Shown here: positions 16,078-22,821 of the stretch, piece by piece
Numbering within the stretch: the stretch's first letter is position 1
Layout: every line of letters starts with the position of its first letter
Assembly (NCBI GenBank): GCA_964524125.1
Contig: CAZGBY010000022.1
Span: 1-25,276 of the forward strand
Source: CAG-307 sp964524125
GTDB taxonomy: Bacteria; Bacillota_I; Bacilli_A; Acholeplasmatales; Anaeroplasmataceae
DNA: 25,276 bases
Direction of reading: 5' to 3'
Notes under the pieces: generated by a model
What the model saw: only the letters and a program-made list of their open reading frames with translations
What the model was told of the DNA's origin: nothing
The model's database searches: none
Position numbers and translations under genes: made by a program

Positions 16078-16722
16078 ATGCGTTTATTAATAATGGGCCG
16101 TCCTGGTGCTGGTAAAGGTACTCAAGCGGTTAATATTAAAGAATATTACGGTATTCCTCATATTTCTACAGGAGATATGTTTAGAGCCGCAATGAAAGAA
16201 GGAACAGAACTTGGAAATTTAGCTAAAAGCTATATGGAAAAAGGTGCTTTAGTTCCTGATGAAGTTACAATTGGTATTGTTAAAGAACGTTTATCTAAAG
16301 ATGATTGTAAAAAAGGATTCTTATTAGATGGATTCCCAAGAACAGTTTTACAAGCTGAAGCATTAAATGATATTTTATTAGAACTTGGTGTTTCACTTGA
16401 TGCTGTACTTGATGTTAACGTTGATGCAAGTATTTTAATTAGACGTATCGTTGGTCGTCGTATTTGTAAGACTTGTGGTGCAACATACCATGTTGAATTT
16501 AATAAGCCAAAAGTAGAAGGTATTTGTGATAATTGTGGTACTGTACTTATTCAAAGAGCAGATGATACAATTGAAACAGCTGGAAGCCGTTTAGAAGTTT
16601 ATGACAAGCAAACAGCTCCACTTCTAGCTTATTACGAAAAACAAAACTTACTTAAAACTGTTAATGGTGATCAAGAACTTAATAAAGTATTTGAAGATAT
16701 AAAATCTGTACTTGCAAAGTAA
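16078..16722 (+). CDS. adk: Adenylate kinase, zinc-lid type
   Basis: This 214-residue enzyme interconverts ATP + AMP and 2 ADP in the cytoplasm. The P-loop is GRPGAGKGTQ at 7-16, and the AMP-binding segment STGDMFR is at 30-36. DGFPRT is at 84-89. The lid carries four cysteines (130, 133, 150, 153), which mark the structural-zinc form common in Gram-positives. The ribosome binding site is TGGAGG. Its place after secY is canonical. The gene that usually follows, map, is absent; a 25-codon frame beginning MIII overlaps the adk stop as TAATG. Confidence 0.96.
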   Translation: MRLLIMGRPGAGKGTQAVNIKEYYGIPHISTGDMFRAAMKEGTELGNLAKSYMEKGALVPDEVTIGIVKERLSKDDCKKGFLLDGFPRTVLQAEALNDILLELGVSLDAVLDVNVDASILIRRIVGRRICKTCGATYHVEFNKPKVEGICDNCGTVLIQRADDTIETAGSRLEVYDKQTAPLLAYYEKQNLLKTVNGDQELNKVFEDIKSVLAK

Positions 16723-16916
16723 TGATTATTATTAATGAATGTTCTATAAATGCGGAAAGAATAATTTGGTTTTACAAGTTGATTCTTTTCAACTTGTAAA
16801 ATATCATTCTGCATATTCATTATTAAGTAAGGTAGCTGGTGTTCATATGAGTGCACTAGCACAACCCTAATGCTGGTACAGAGTTAAGGTTTTATCAGAT
16901 TATGGAACACTATTAG
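16722..16916 (+). pseudogene. Possible scrap of map (methionine aminopeptidase)
   Basis: In most Bacillota map lies between adk and infA, and here there is only non-coding sequence. An ATG overlapping the adk stop opens a short frame beginning MIII, as Map proteins often do, and closes after 25 codons. Further on, 16829-16867 reads KVAGVHMSALAQP. The next frame, 16866-16913, reads PNAGTELRFYQIMEHY. Together they faintly recall the Map pattern of an AG-containing helix, then PG.TT.ELD and an E..I helix. No metal ligands or later parts of Map are recognisable. The resemblance is weak and could be chance; position is the strongest argument. Confidence 0.22.
16728..16826. repeat. Long imperfect inverted repeat, possible miniature element
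   Basis: A perfect 13-base stem, TTTTACAAGTTGA at 16770-16782 and its complement at 16789-16801, has a 6-base loop. Outer matches AGAAT/ATTCT, ATGC/GCAT and AATGAAT/ATTCATT continue it with bulges on the left arm. ATTATTAA occurs directly at both edges (16728-16735 and 16819-16826), as a target duplication would. No T tract follows, so it is not a plain terminator. It could be a miniature transposable element, an RNA processing site or an RNA stem. Confidence 0.45.
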
Positions 16917-17029
16917 ACTATTAGAACAATAGTGGTTAATATTGTGATTTATATATGAATCGTTTAGATTCCGCTGTTGTAAGAATAAAGTTAATTTCAT
17001 TCTGACAACACTTTTAATTCGGAGGCAAA
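16827..17029 (+). other. Non-coding, hairpin-rich stretch upstream of infA
   Basis: No plausible gene is present. Visible structures are GTGC/GCAC at 16851-16862, CACTATT/AATAGTG at 16908-16914/16928-16934, and a long hairpin at 16975-17010. Since the genes on both sides belong to one operon, this sequence should be transcribed as a spacer or leader before infA. No convincing promoter was found in it. Confidence 0.5.
16975..17015 (+). promoter_or_regulatory. Hairpin with short T run just before infA: attenuator or leader stem
   Basis: Twelve bases at 16975-16986 (TGTTGTAAGAAT) pair with 16999-17010 with a single A-G mismatch and a 12-base loop. CTTTT follows. It ends 10 bases before the ribosome binding site of infA. 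It resembles a weak intrinsic terminator, so it could set the ratio of downstream (IF1-L36-S13-S11-RpoA-L17) to upstream transcripts. The function is inferred. Confidence 0.45.
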
Positions 17030-17248
17030 ATGGCAAAGGATAATATAATTGAAATGGAAGGTAAAGTTTTAGAAGTTTTACCTAATACACAATTTATAGT
17101 ACAACTTGAAAATGAACATCAAGTTTTAGCCCACGTTTCTGGTAAAATCCGCATGAATAACATACGCATTTTACCAGGTGATAGGGTAACTGTTGAGTTA
17201 TCCACTTATGATTTAACACGTGGAAGAATCACTTACAGACGTAAGTAA
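17030..17248 (+). CDS. infA: Translation initiation factor IF-1
   Basis: A 72-residue OB-fold protein that occupies the ribosomal A site during initiation. It begins MAKDNIIEMEGKVLEVLPN, has the central LAHVSGKIRMNNIRILPGD, and ends TRGRITYRR, as expected. The ribosome binding site CGGAGG is only four bases from the ATG, tighter than its neighbours. A hairpin precedes it, so expression may be set separately from the upstream half of the superoperon. Confidence 0.96.
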   Translation: MAKDNIIEMEGKVLEVLPNTQFIVQLENEHQVLAHVSGKIRMNNIRILPGDRVTVELSTYDLTRGRITYRRK

Positions 17249-17271
17249 CGAATATATTTGGAGGTATAAAG

Positions 17272-17385
17272 ATGAAAGTTAGACCATCAGTAAAACCTAT
17301 TTGTGACAAATGTAAAGTGATTAAGCGCAAGGGCCGTATTATGGTTATTTGCGAAAATCCAAAACACAAACAAAGACAAGGTTAA
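17272..17385 (+). CDS. rpmJ: 50S ribosomal protein L36, zinc type
   Basis: A 37-residue protein in its usual place between infA and rpsM. The sequence MKVRPSVKPICDKCKVIKRK, then GRIMVICENPKHKQRQG, is the zinc-ribbon form with ligands Cys11, Cys14, Cys27 and His32. The ribosome binding site TTGGAGG precedes the ATG at 17272. Confidence 0.96.
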   Translation: MKVRPSVKPICDKCKVIKRKGRIMVICENPKHKQRQG

Positions 17386-17406
17386 AATAGGAGGTGCGAG
17401 TTTAAT

Positions 17407-17775
17407 ATGGCACGTATTGCAGGAATTGATATTCCAAGAGATAAGAGAATCGTTGTAGCATTACAATATATCTATGGTATTGGTAATACTACAGCTAAAA
17501 ATATTTTAAAAGCTGCGGATGTTTCTGAAGACATTCGTACAAAAGACCTTACTGAAGAACAAGAAGGACGTATTCGTTCTGAAGTTGCCAAGATTAAGGT
17601 TGAAGGAGATCTTCGTAGAGAAGTAGCTCTTAACATTAAGCGTTTAATGGAAATCGGATGCTATAGAGGTATCCGTCATCGTAGAGGATTACCTGTTCGT
17701 GGACAAAACACAAGAAATAATTCACGTACTCGTAAAGGCCCTAGACATACTGTCGCTAATAAGAAGAAAGCATAA
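17407..17775 (+). CDS. rpsM: 30S ribosomal protein S13
   Basis: A 122-residue protein of the small-subunit head that contacts P-site tRNA and forms inter-subunit bridges. It begins MARIAGIDIPRDKR. The C-terminal tail contains RHRRGLPVRGQNTRNNSRTR and GPR, which are diagnostic. The ribosome binding site is AGGAGG. Confidence 0.96.
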   Translation: MARIAGIDIPRDKRIVVALQYIYGIGNTTAKNILKAADVSEDIRTKDLTEEQEGRIRSEVAKIKVEGDLRREVALNIKRLMEIGCYRGIRHRRGLPVRGQNTRNNSRTRKGPRHTVANKKKA

Positions 17776-17789
17776 GGAGGTAAAAAATA

Positions 17790-18170
17790 ATGGCAAATGT
17801 TTCTAAACGTCGTTCAAAGAAGAACATACCTGTAGGTGTGGCTCATATTCATTCGACTTTTAATAATACTATTGTTACTATCACTGATTTAGCTGGTAAC
17901 GCAATTTCTTGGTCATCTGCTGGTGCACTAGGATTTAAGGGAAGCCGTAAGTCAACTCCATTTGCTGCTCAAATGGCAAGCGAAGCTGCTGCAAAAGCTG
18001 CAATGATGTCTGGAGTTCAAAAAGTAGAAGTTTCAGTAAAGGGACCAGGACCTGGTCGTGAAGCTGCTATTCGTTCACTTCAAGTAGCTGGTCTTGAAAT
18101 CACTGCTATTAACGATGTAACACCAGTTCCACATAATGGTTGTCGTCCACCAAAGCGTCCACGTGGATAG
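17790..18170 (+). CDS. rpsK: 30S ribosomal protein S11
   Basis: A 126-residue protein on the platform near the Shine-Dalgarno helix. AHIHSTFNNTIVTITD near the start, VKGPGPGREAAIRSLQ in the middle and PVPHNGCRPPKRPRG at the end leave no doubt. The ribosome binding site is AAGGAGG. It ends in two tandem TAG codons. Confidence 0.96.
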   Translation: MANVSKRRSKKNIPVGVAHIHSTFNNTIVTITDLAGNAISWSSAGALGFKGSRKSTPFAAQMASEAAAKAAMMSGVQKVEVSVKGPGPGREAAIRSLQVAGLEITAINDVTPVPHNGCRPPKRPRG

Positions 18171-18199
18171 TAGATAAATATTAAGAGGAGGCCCACATT

Positions 18200-19156
18200 A
18201 TGAAGGATTTAAAATTTTTAAAGCCAGAAACAAGCGTTGAAGAAGTTTCTAATGATGGTTGTTATGGTAAATTTGTTATTTCTCCACTTGAAAGAGGATT
18301 CGGAGATACAATAGGAAGTTCATTACGTCGTATTATGATGTCATCAATGTATGGTGCTGCATTCGTTAACTTCAAGTTAAATGGTGCTCAACACGAATTT
18401 CAATGTGTTGATGGTATTTTAGAAGATGTAATTACAATCGTATTAAATTTAAAGAGAGTAATTCTTAGTGTAGATTCTGATGATTATGATTTCGAAACAA
18501 CTGTAGAAATCCATAAGGGCGAAGGAGAAGTAACAGCTGCAGACATTATTCATGGTAGTGAAGTTACAATTGTAAATCCTGAACAACATATTTGTACTGT
18601 TGCAAAGGGTGGAGAATGTAATATGGTTCTTACTGTTCGCCGTGGTGTTGGTACTGTACTTGCAAACGAAAATAAGATTTATAATAATTCAGTTGGTGTT
18701 ATCGCTATTGACTCATTATATACTCCTATTAGAAATGTTTGTTGGTCAGTAGAAAAGACTCGTGTTGAAAATGCTGCAAACTTCGATCAACTTACAATCG
18801 AAGTTACAACAAATGGTTCAATTAATGCCAAGGAAGCAATCGCTATTGCATCTAAGATGATGATTGAACATCTTAATGTTTTAGTTGAAATGTCTCATAA
18901 GGCTTCATCTACTGAATACATGACTGAACGTGATGAGGATCAACAAAACTCTAAGTTAAATATGACTATTGATGATTTAGACTTATCAGTTCGTTCATAC
19001 AACTGCCTAAAACGTGCTTGTCTAAATACTGTTGCTGATTTAATGGCTAAATCAGAAGAAGATATGATTAAAGTACGTAACTTAGGACGTAAATCATTAA
19101 AAGAAATTAAAGAAAAACTAGAAAGTATGGGTTTAGGATTTAATAAAGAATCATAA
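18200..19156 (+). CDS. rpoA: RNA polymerase alpha subunit
   Basis: This 318-residue subunit nucleates polymerase assembly through its N-terminal domain. Its C-terminal domain contacts UP elements and activators. The N-terminal domain (about 1-230) includes FVISPLERGFGDTIGSSLRR. After an acidic, Gln-rich linker, the C-terminal domain (about 250-318) has LDLSVRSYNCLKRA and the helix-hairpin-helix KVRNLGRKSLKEIKEKL. The length is normal. The ribosome binding site is GAGGAGG. Confidence 0.96.
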   Translation: MKDLKFLKPETSVEEVSNDGCYGKFVISPLERGFGDTIGSSLRRIMMSSMYGAAFVNFKLNGAQHEFQCVDGILEDVITIVLNLKRVILSVDSDDYDFETTVEIHKGEGEVTAADIIHGSEVTIVNPEQHICTVAKGGECNMVLTVRRGVGTVLANENKIYNNSVGVIAIDSLYTPIRNVCWSVEKTRVENAANFDQLTIEVTTNGSINAKEAIAIASKMMIEHLNVLVEMSHKASSTEYMTERDEDQQNSKLNMTIDDLDLSVRSYNCLKRACLNTVADLMAKSEEDMIKVRNLGRKSLKEIKEKLESMGLGFNKES

Positions 19157-19179
19157 TCCAAGTAAGGAGGACTTTTTAT

Positions 19180-19539
19180 ATGGCATACGGTAAATTACGT
19201 CGTTGTAGTGCTGCTCGTAAAGCATTACTTCGTGATTTAGTTACTGACTTAATCCTTAACGGTAAGATTGAAACTACTGAATCTAAGGCTAAGGAATTAA
19301 AGAAGTTAGCTGATAAAATGGTAACTTTAGCAAAGACAAATACTTTAGCTTCTCGTCGTCAAGCTGCTAAACTTGTTCGTTTTGAAAAAGATGAAAATAA
19401 CAATTACGCTATTCAAAAGCTTTTCAATGAAATCGGACCTAAGTTCGCAAATCGTAACGGTGGTTATACTAGAGTAATTAAGACAGGTTTCCGTCGTGGA
19501 GATGCTGCTGGTCTTGCTGTAGTTGAATACGTTGACTAA
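19180..19539 (+). CDS. rplQ: 50S ribosomal protein L17
   Basis: A 119-residue protein near the tunnel exit and the last gene of the superoperon. LRRCSAARKALLRDLVTDLI near the start, with ETTESKAKELKKLADKM following, is typical. NGGYTRVIKTGFRRGDAAG near the end is equally diagnostic. The ribosome binding site is AAGGAGG. A strong terminator begins eight bases after the stop codon. Confidence 0.96.
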   Translation: MAYGKLRRCSAARKALLRDLVTDLILNGKIETTESKAKELKKLADKMVTLAKTNTLASRRQAAKLVRFEKDENNNYAIQKLFNEIGPKFANRNGGYTRVIKTGFRRGDAAGLAVVEYVD

Positions 19540-19546
19540 TTAAAGT

Positions 19547-19576
19547 AAAGGATACTATTAAGTTAGTATCCTTTTT
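19547..19576 (+). terminator. Terminator of the S10-spc-alpha superoperon
   Basis: AAAGGATACTA at 19547-19557 pairs perfectly with TAGTATCCTTT at 19564-19574 around TTAAGT. A T-rich tail follows, with a second T run at 19581-19586. Confidence 0.9.
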
Positions 19577-19634
19577 GGTTCTTTTTAAACTAAGGTAGAT
19601 AGATATTTACTAAAGGATTTAAAATTGAATTGTA

Positions 19635-19693
19635 AAAAGATGGTAAAACTTAACTACCCAAAACTTGGTAGACTAATTACCATCTTTTATTAT
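19635..19693. terminator. Second, two-storey hairpin: bidirectional terminator
   Basis: AAAAGATGGTAA at 19635-19646 pairs with TTACCATCTTTT at 19677-19688. An inner stem, CTACC/GGTAG, lies at 19654-19658/19667-19671. T-rich tails exist on both strands. On the minus strand it lies just beyond the stop of the CRP/FNR gene and is probably its terminator. On the plus strand it backs up the ribosomal terminator. Confidence 0.75.
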
Positions 19694-19774
19694 TTTTGTG
19701 GTTTATTAAATCTAAAAAAATATGTAATAAACTATATTTAAACTACTAACAAACTAAAACGTATCGTTACCAGA

Positions 19775-20431
19775 CTATTTATATCTTATGAAGACTTCTT
19801 TATTATAATCAATATAGCCTTCTTTTTTTAGCTGTGATAAATTATTAGATAAAGCACTTCTTTCAAGCCCTAAATAATCAGCAAGTTCTTGTCTATTATA
19901 AGGTATTTTATATACTTTATTTAATATTGGCATATTATGACGTAAATATTTTAATATTTTATCTTTAGATTTTTGTCTTGAAAGTTCATATATTCTTTTT
20001 TTATTTAAATTAGCATTAGAGGCTAACTCTTTTATGCACTCTAATTTAAATTTTAAATGTCTTTGACAATTGTTTTGACAATTATTAAATGTTTTGTTTA
20101 AATCACAAATTAAAACAATTGAATCAGTTAAAGAAATTAATTCTTCTTGATAATGATTAGATTTTGAATCAATATATTCAAGACCATATATCATATCTTT
20201 TTTATAATCATTTAAGGGGATAGAAGAACCATCCTCATCAATATAATTGCTTCTTAATGTACCATGTAAAACAATGTATATATTTTTAGCAGAACTCCCT
20301 TCATTTTCAATAATGTCGCTAGTTTTATATTCTCTTATTCTAATATTTAAACATCTAAGTAAAGCATTAAAATCCATTTGAGAATATTCTTTAAAAAACT
20401 TAGATTTTTTCGCTTTTAATAAATAATTCAT
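19775..20431 (-). CDS. CRP/FNR family transcription regulator
   Basis: A 218-residue cytoplasmic regulator. Residues about 22-125 match the cyclic-nucleotide-binding-type barrel (a YIVLHGTLR strand at 52-60), and 179-207 form the helix-turn-helix (NRQELADYLGLERSALSNNL). The barrel lacks the conserved RTA-type cAMP-binding signature I would expect in CRP. Cysteines occur at 27, 109, 118, 122 and 132, the middle ones as C-X8-C-X3-C, which might hold a redox-sensitive or metal site. The start used is the third in-frame ATG, because AAAGGATGA precedes it; earlier ones at 20440 and 20458 lack such a site. The gene diverges from nrdD and shares a palindromic operator, so it probably controls itself and nrdD. 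The stop is TAG. Confidence 0.85.
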   Translation of the reverse strand: MNYLLKAKKSKFFKEYSQMDFNALLRCLNIRIREYKTSDIIENEGSSAKNIYIVLHGTLRSNYIDEDGSSIPLNDYKKDMIYGLEYIDSKSNHYQEELISLTDSIVLICDLNKTFNNCQNNCQRHLKFKLECIKELASNANLNKKRIYELSRQKSKDKILKYLRHNMPILNKVYKIPYNRQELADYLGLERSALSNNLSQLKKEGYIDYNKEVFIRYK

Positions 20432-20476
20432 AAAAATCATCCTTTGTTGGAAAAACAACGTAATTTATATCTTAAT

Positions 20477-20487
20477 TATACTATACT
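20477..20487 (+). promoter_or_regulatory. -10 candidates for nrdD
   Basis: TATACT occurs twice, at 20477-20482 and 20482-20487, with no good -35 upstream. Such a promoter would need an activator or an extended contact. The palindrome lies at or just downstream of the expected start of transcription. Confidence 0.4.
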
Positions 20488-20504
20488 TTACATAGTTTTG
20501 TAAA
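20487..20504. promoter_or_regulatory. Operator-like palindrome TTTACA-N6-TGTAAA
   Basis: Perfect 6-base arms with a 6-base centre have the size and symmetry of a CRP/FNR-family site (compare TGTGA-N6-TCACA). It sits between the divergent regulator and nrdD and covers the regulator's -35 box. Confidence 0.5.
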
Positions 20505-20521
20505 TGGAAAGGGTGTTTAAA

Positions 20522-22681
20522 ATGAATGTTATTAAAAGAAGTGGAAAAGAAGTTAGCTTTAATGATGCAAAGATTTATCACGCAATTAATAAAGCAAATT
20601 TATCTATTGAAGATGAAGAGGAAAGACTTTCTGAAAGAAAAATAATTAAAATTGTTGAAGATGTAACTGCTAAATGTGAATATTTAGGAAGAGCAGTTAG
20701 TGTTGAAGAAATCCAAGATTTTGTAGAAGAACAAATAATGAAAGAAGGTGCTTATAAAGTAGCTAAAAATTATATTACTTATCGTTATAAGCATGAACTT
20801 ATAAGAAAATCTAATACTACAGATGATCATATTCTTTCTTTAATAGAGGGGGAAAATGAAGAAGTCAAACAAGAAAATTCTAATAAAAATCCTACAGTTA
20901 ATAGTGTACAAAGAGATTATATGGCTGGTGAAGTATCTAAAGATATAACTAAAAGATTTTTACTTTCTGAAGAAATAGTTAAGGCTCACGAAGAAGGAAT
21001 CATTCATTTCCACGATAGTGATTATTATGCTCAACACATGCATAATTGTGATTTGATTAATTTAGAAGATATGCTACAAAATGGTACAGTAATTTCTGGT
21101 ACAATGATTGAAAAACCTCATTCATTTTCAACTGCATGTAATATCGCAACACAAATTATAGCACAAGTAGCGTCTAATCAATATGGTGGACAATCTATAT
21201 CACTTTCTCACTTAGCACCTTTTGTAGATATTTCAAGGAAAAAGATAAAAAAAGAAGTAGAAGCTGAGTTTGAACTTTTAAATGTTAAATCATATGAACA
21301 TCTAGATGAAATAGTTGAACAACGTTTACGTAAAGAAGTTACAAGAGGTGTTCAAACCATTCAATATCAAGTTGTAACTTTAATGACAACTAATGGTCAA
21401 GCACCTTTTATCACTGAATTTTTATATTTAAATGAAGCTAAAAATGATCGTGAACGTGATGATTTAGCAATGATTATTGAAGAAACTTTACTTCAAAGAA
21501 CTAAAGGAATTAAAAATGAACAAGGTGTATGGATTACTCCTGCATTCCCTAAAATTATTTATGTACTTGAAGAAAATAATATTCATGAAGATTCTAAGTA
21601 TTATTATTTGACTGAACTAGCAGCTAAATGTACTGCAAAAAGAATGGTGCCAGATTATATTTCTGAAAAAGTAATGAAACAATTAAAAGAAGGTTGTTGT
21701 TTCCCTACAATGGGGTGTAGAAGTATTTTAAGTGTATGGCGTGATAAAGATAATAATCCTAAATTTTATGGCAGATTTAATCAAGGTGTAGTTACCATAA
21801 ATCTTGTTGATTGTGCATGTACTTCACATTCTATAAATGAATTTTGGTCTATTTTAGAAGAAAGATTAGAACTTTGTCATAAGGCATTGAGATGTCGCCA
21901 TGAAAGACTTAAAGGTACTAAATCTGATGTTGCACCTATTTTATGGCAACATGGAGCACTAGCAAGATTAAAACCAGGTGAAGTTATTGATCCTTTATTG
22001 TTCGACGGATATTCTACAATATCTTTAGGATATGCAGGCCTTTGGGAATGCGTTTATCAATTAATTGGTAAGAAATTAACTGATAAAGAGGGAGAAGAAC
22101 TTGGCTTGAAAATAATGCAATATATGAATGATAAATGCGAAAAGTGGAAGAAAAATGAAAGGATTGCGTATTCTACTTATGGTACACCACTTGAAAGTAC
22201 TACATATAAGTTTGCTAAATGTTTACAAAAACGTTTTGGTATAATTGAAGGTGTTACTGATAAGAATTATATAACTAATAGTTATCATATTCATGTAACT
22301 GAAGATATAGATGCATTTACTAAATTATCTAAAGAATCTAAATTTCAAAGTTTATCTACTGGTGGTGCTATTTCCTATGTAGAGGTTCCTAATATGCAAA
22401 ATAATATTTCAGCAGTAATTTCGATCATGAGATATATTTATGATAACATTATGTATGCAGAATTAAATACTAAATCTGATTATTGTCAAGTATGTGGTTA
22501 TACAGGCGAAATTGAGATAATTACAGATAGTAATAACAAATTAGTTTGGTGTTGTCCTAATTGTAAGAATAAAGATCAAACAAAAATGAATGTAGCAAGA
22601 AGAACTTGTGGATATATTGGCACTCAATATTGGAATCAAGGCCGTACTCAAGAAATTAAAGAAAGAAAACTTCATTTATAA
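20522..22681 (+). CDS. nrdD: Anaerobic (class III) ribonucleoside-triphosphate reductase
   Basis: A 719-residue glycyl-radical enzyme that reduces ribonucleoside triphosphates to deoxy forms without oxygen. Residues 1-90 form the regulatory ATP-cone (NVIKRSGKEVSFNDAKIYHA). Catalytic-barrel motifs include IHFHDSDYY at 161-169, SFSTACNIATQ at 201-211 and GCCFPTMGCRS at 391-401, the last probably with the active-site cysteine. A zinc site follows (CQVC at 655-658, CCPNC at 677-681). The glycyl-radical loop RRTCGYIG is at 693-700, with Gly697 the likely radical. The ATG at 20522 has AAAGGG eight bases upstream; a frame from 20504 would include it. The partner activase NrdG, usually adjacent, is not in this window. 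Confidence 0.95.
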   Translation: MNVIKRSGKEVSFNDAKIYHAINKANLSIEDEEERLSERKIIKIVEDVTAKCEYLGRAVSVEEIQDFVEEQIMKEGAYKVAKNYITYRYKHELIRKSNTTDDHILSLIEGENEEVKQENSNKNPTVNSVQRDYMAGEVSKDITKRFLLSEEIVKAHEEGIIHFHDSDYYAQHMHNCDLINLEDMLQNGTVISGTMIEKPHSFSTACNIATQIIAQVASNQYGGQSISLSHLAPFVDISRKKIKKEVEAEFELLNVKSYEHLDEIVEQRLRKEVTRGVQTIQYQVVTLMTTNGQAPFITEFLYLNEAKNDRERDDLAMIIEETLLQRTKGIKNEQGVWITPAFPKIIYVLEENNIHEDSKYYYLTELAAKCTAKRMVPDYISEKVMKQLKEGCCFPTMGCRSILSVWRDKDNNPKFYGRFNQGVVTINLVDCACTSHSINEFWSILEERLELCHKALRCRHERLKGTKSDVAPILWQHGALARLKPGEVIDPLLFDGYSTISLGYAGLWECVYQLIGKKLTDKEGEELGLKIMQYMNDKCEKWKKNERIAYSTYGTPLESTTYKFAKCLQKRFGIIEGVTDKNYITNSYHIHVTEDIDAFTKLSKESKFQSLSTGGAISYVEVPNMQNNISAVISIMRYIYDNIMYAELNTKSDYCQVCGYTGEIEIITDSNNKLVWCCPNCKNKDQTKMNVARRTCGYIGTQYWNQGRTQEIKERKLHL

Positions 22682-22821
22682 TATTTCAATTATTCATGAA
22701 TTTATAGATAAAGGAATCATAAGAGAAATCTTTAAATTTCTGTTGAAAAATTATGTTTAAAAAACAAAATAAAAAAGTATGAAAATTCTAATAGAGTATT
22801 GATTTAAAAAAATTCATATAA
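22682..22821. other. Spacer after nrdD without a clear terminator
   Basis: No coding frame is visible and nothing in it resembles nrdG. A small AGAAAT/ATTTCT stem at 22724-22741 lacks a T tract. The nrdD transcript may therefore run into the structured element that follows. Confidence 0.4.

Larger units (their letters stand above)
20475..20504 (-). promoter_or_regulatory. Promoter of the CRP/FNR-type gene
   Basis: On the minus strand TTTACA (20504-20499) and TATAAT (20480-20475) are 18 bases apart and are near-consensus -35 and -10 elements. The -35 is one arm of the palindrome at 20487-20504, which fits autoregulation. Confidence 0.6.

Noticed and set aside
16722..16799. Small 25-codon frame overlapping the adk stop (MIII...)
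   Set aside because: It has no ribosome binding site of its own beyond the adk tail, runs through a 13-base hairpin, and looks like no known protein. It is kept only as part of the possible map scrap.
20446..20459. GTTG-N6-CAAC inverted repeat in the CRP/FNR-type leader
   Set aside because: Arms are only four bases, expected by chance; the TTTACA-N6-TGTAAA palindrome is a much better operator candidate.
20480..20496. NrdR box (ACTAT ... ATAGT) before nrdD
   Set aside because: The arms are present but separated by seven bases instead of the short spacing of real NrdR boxes.
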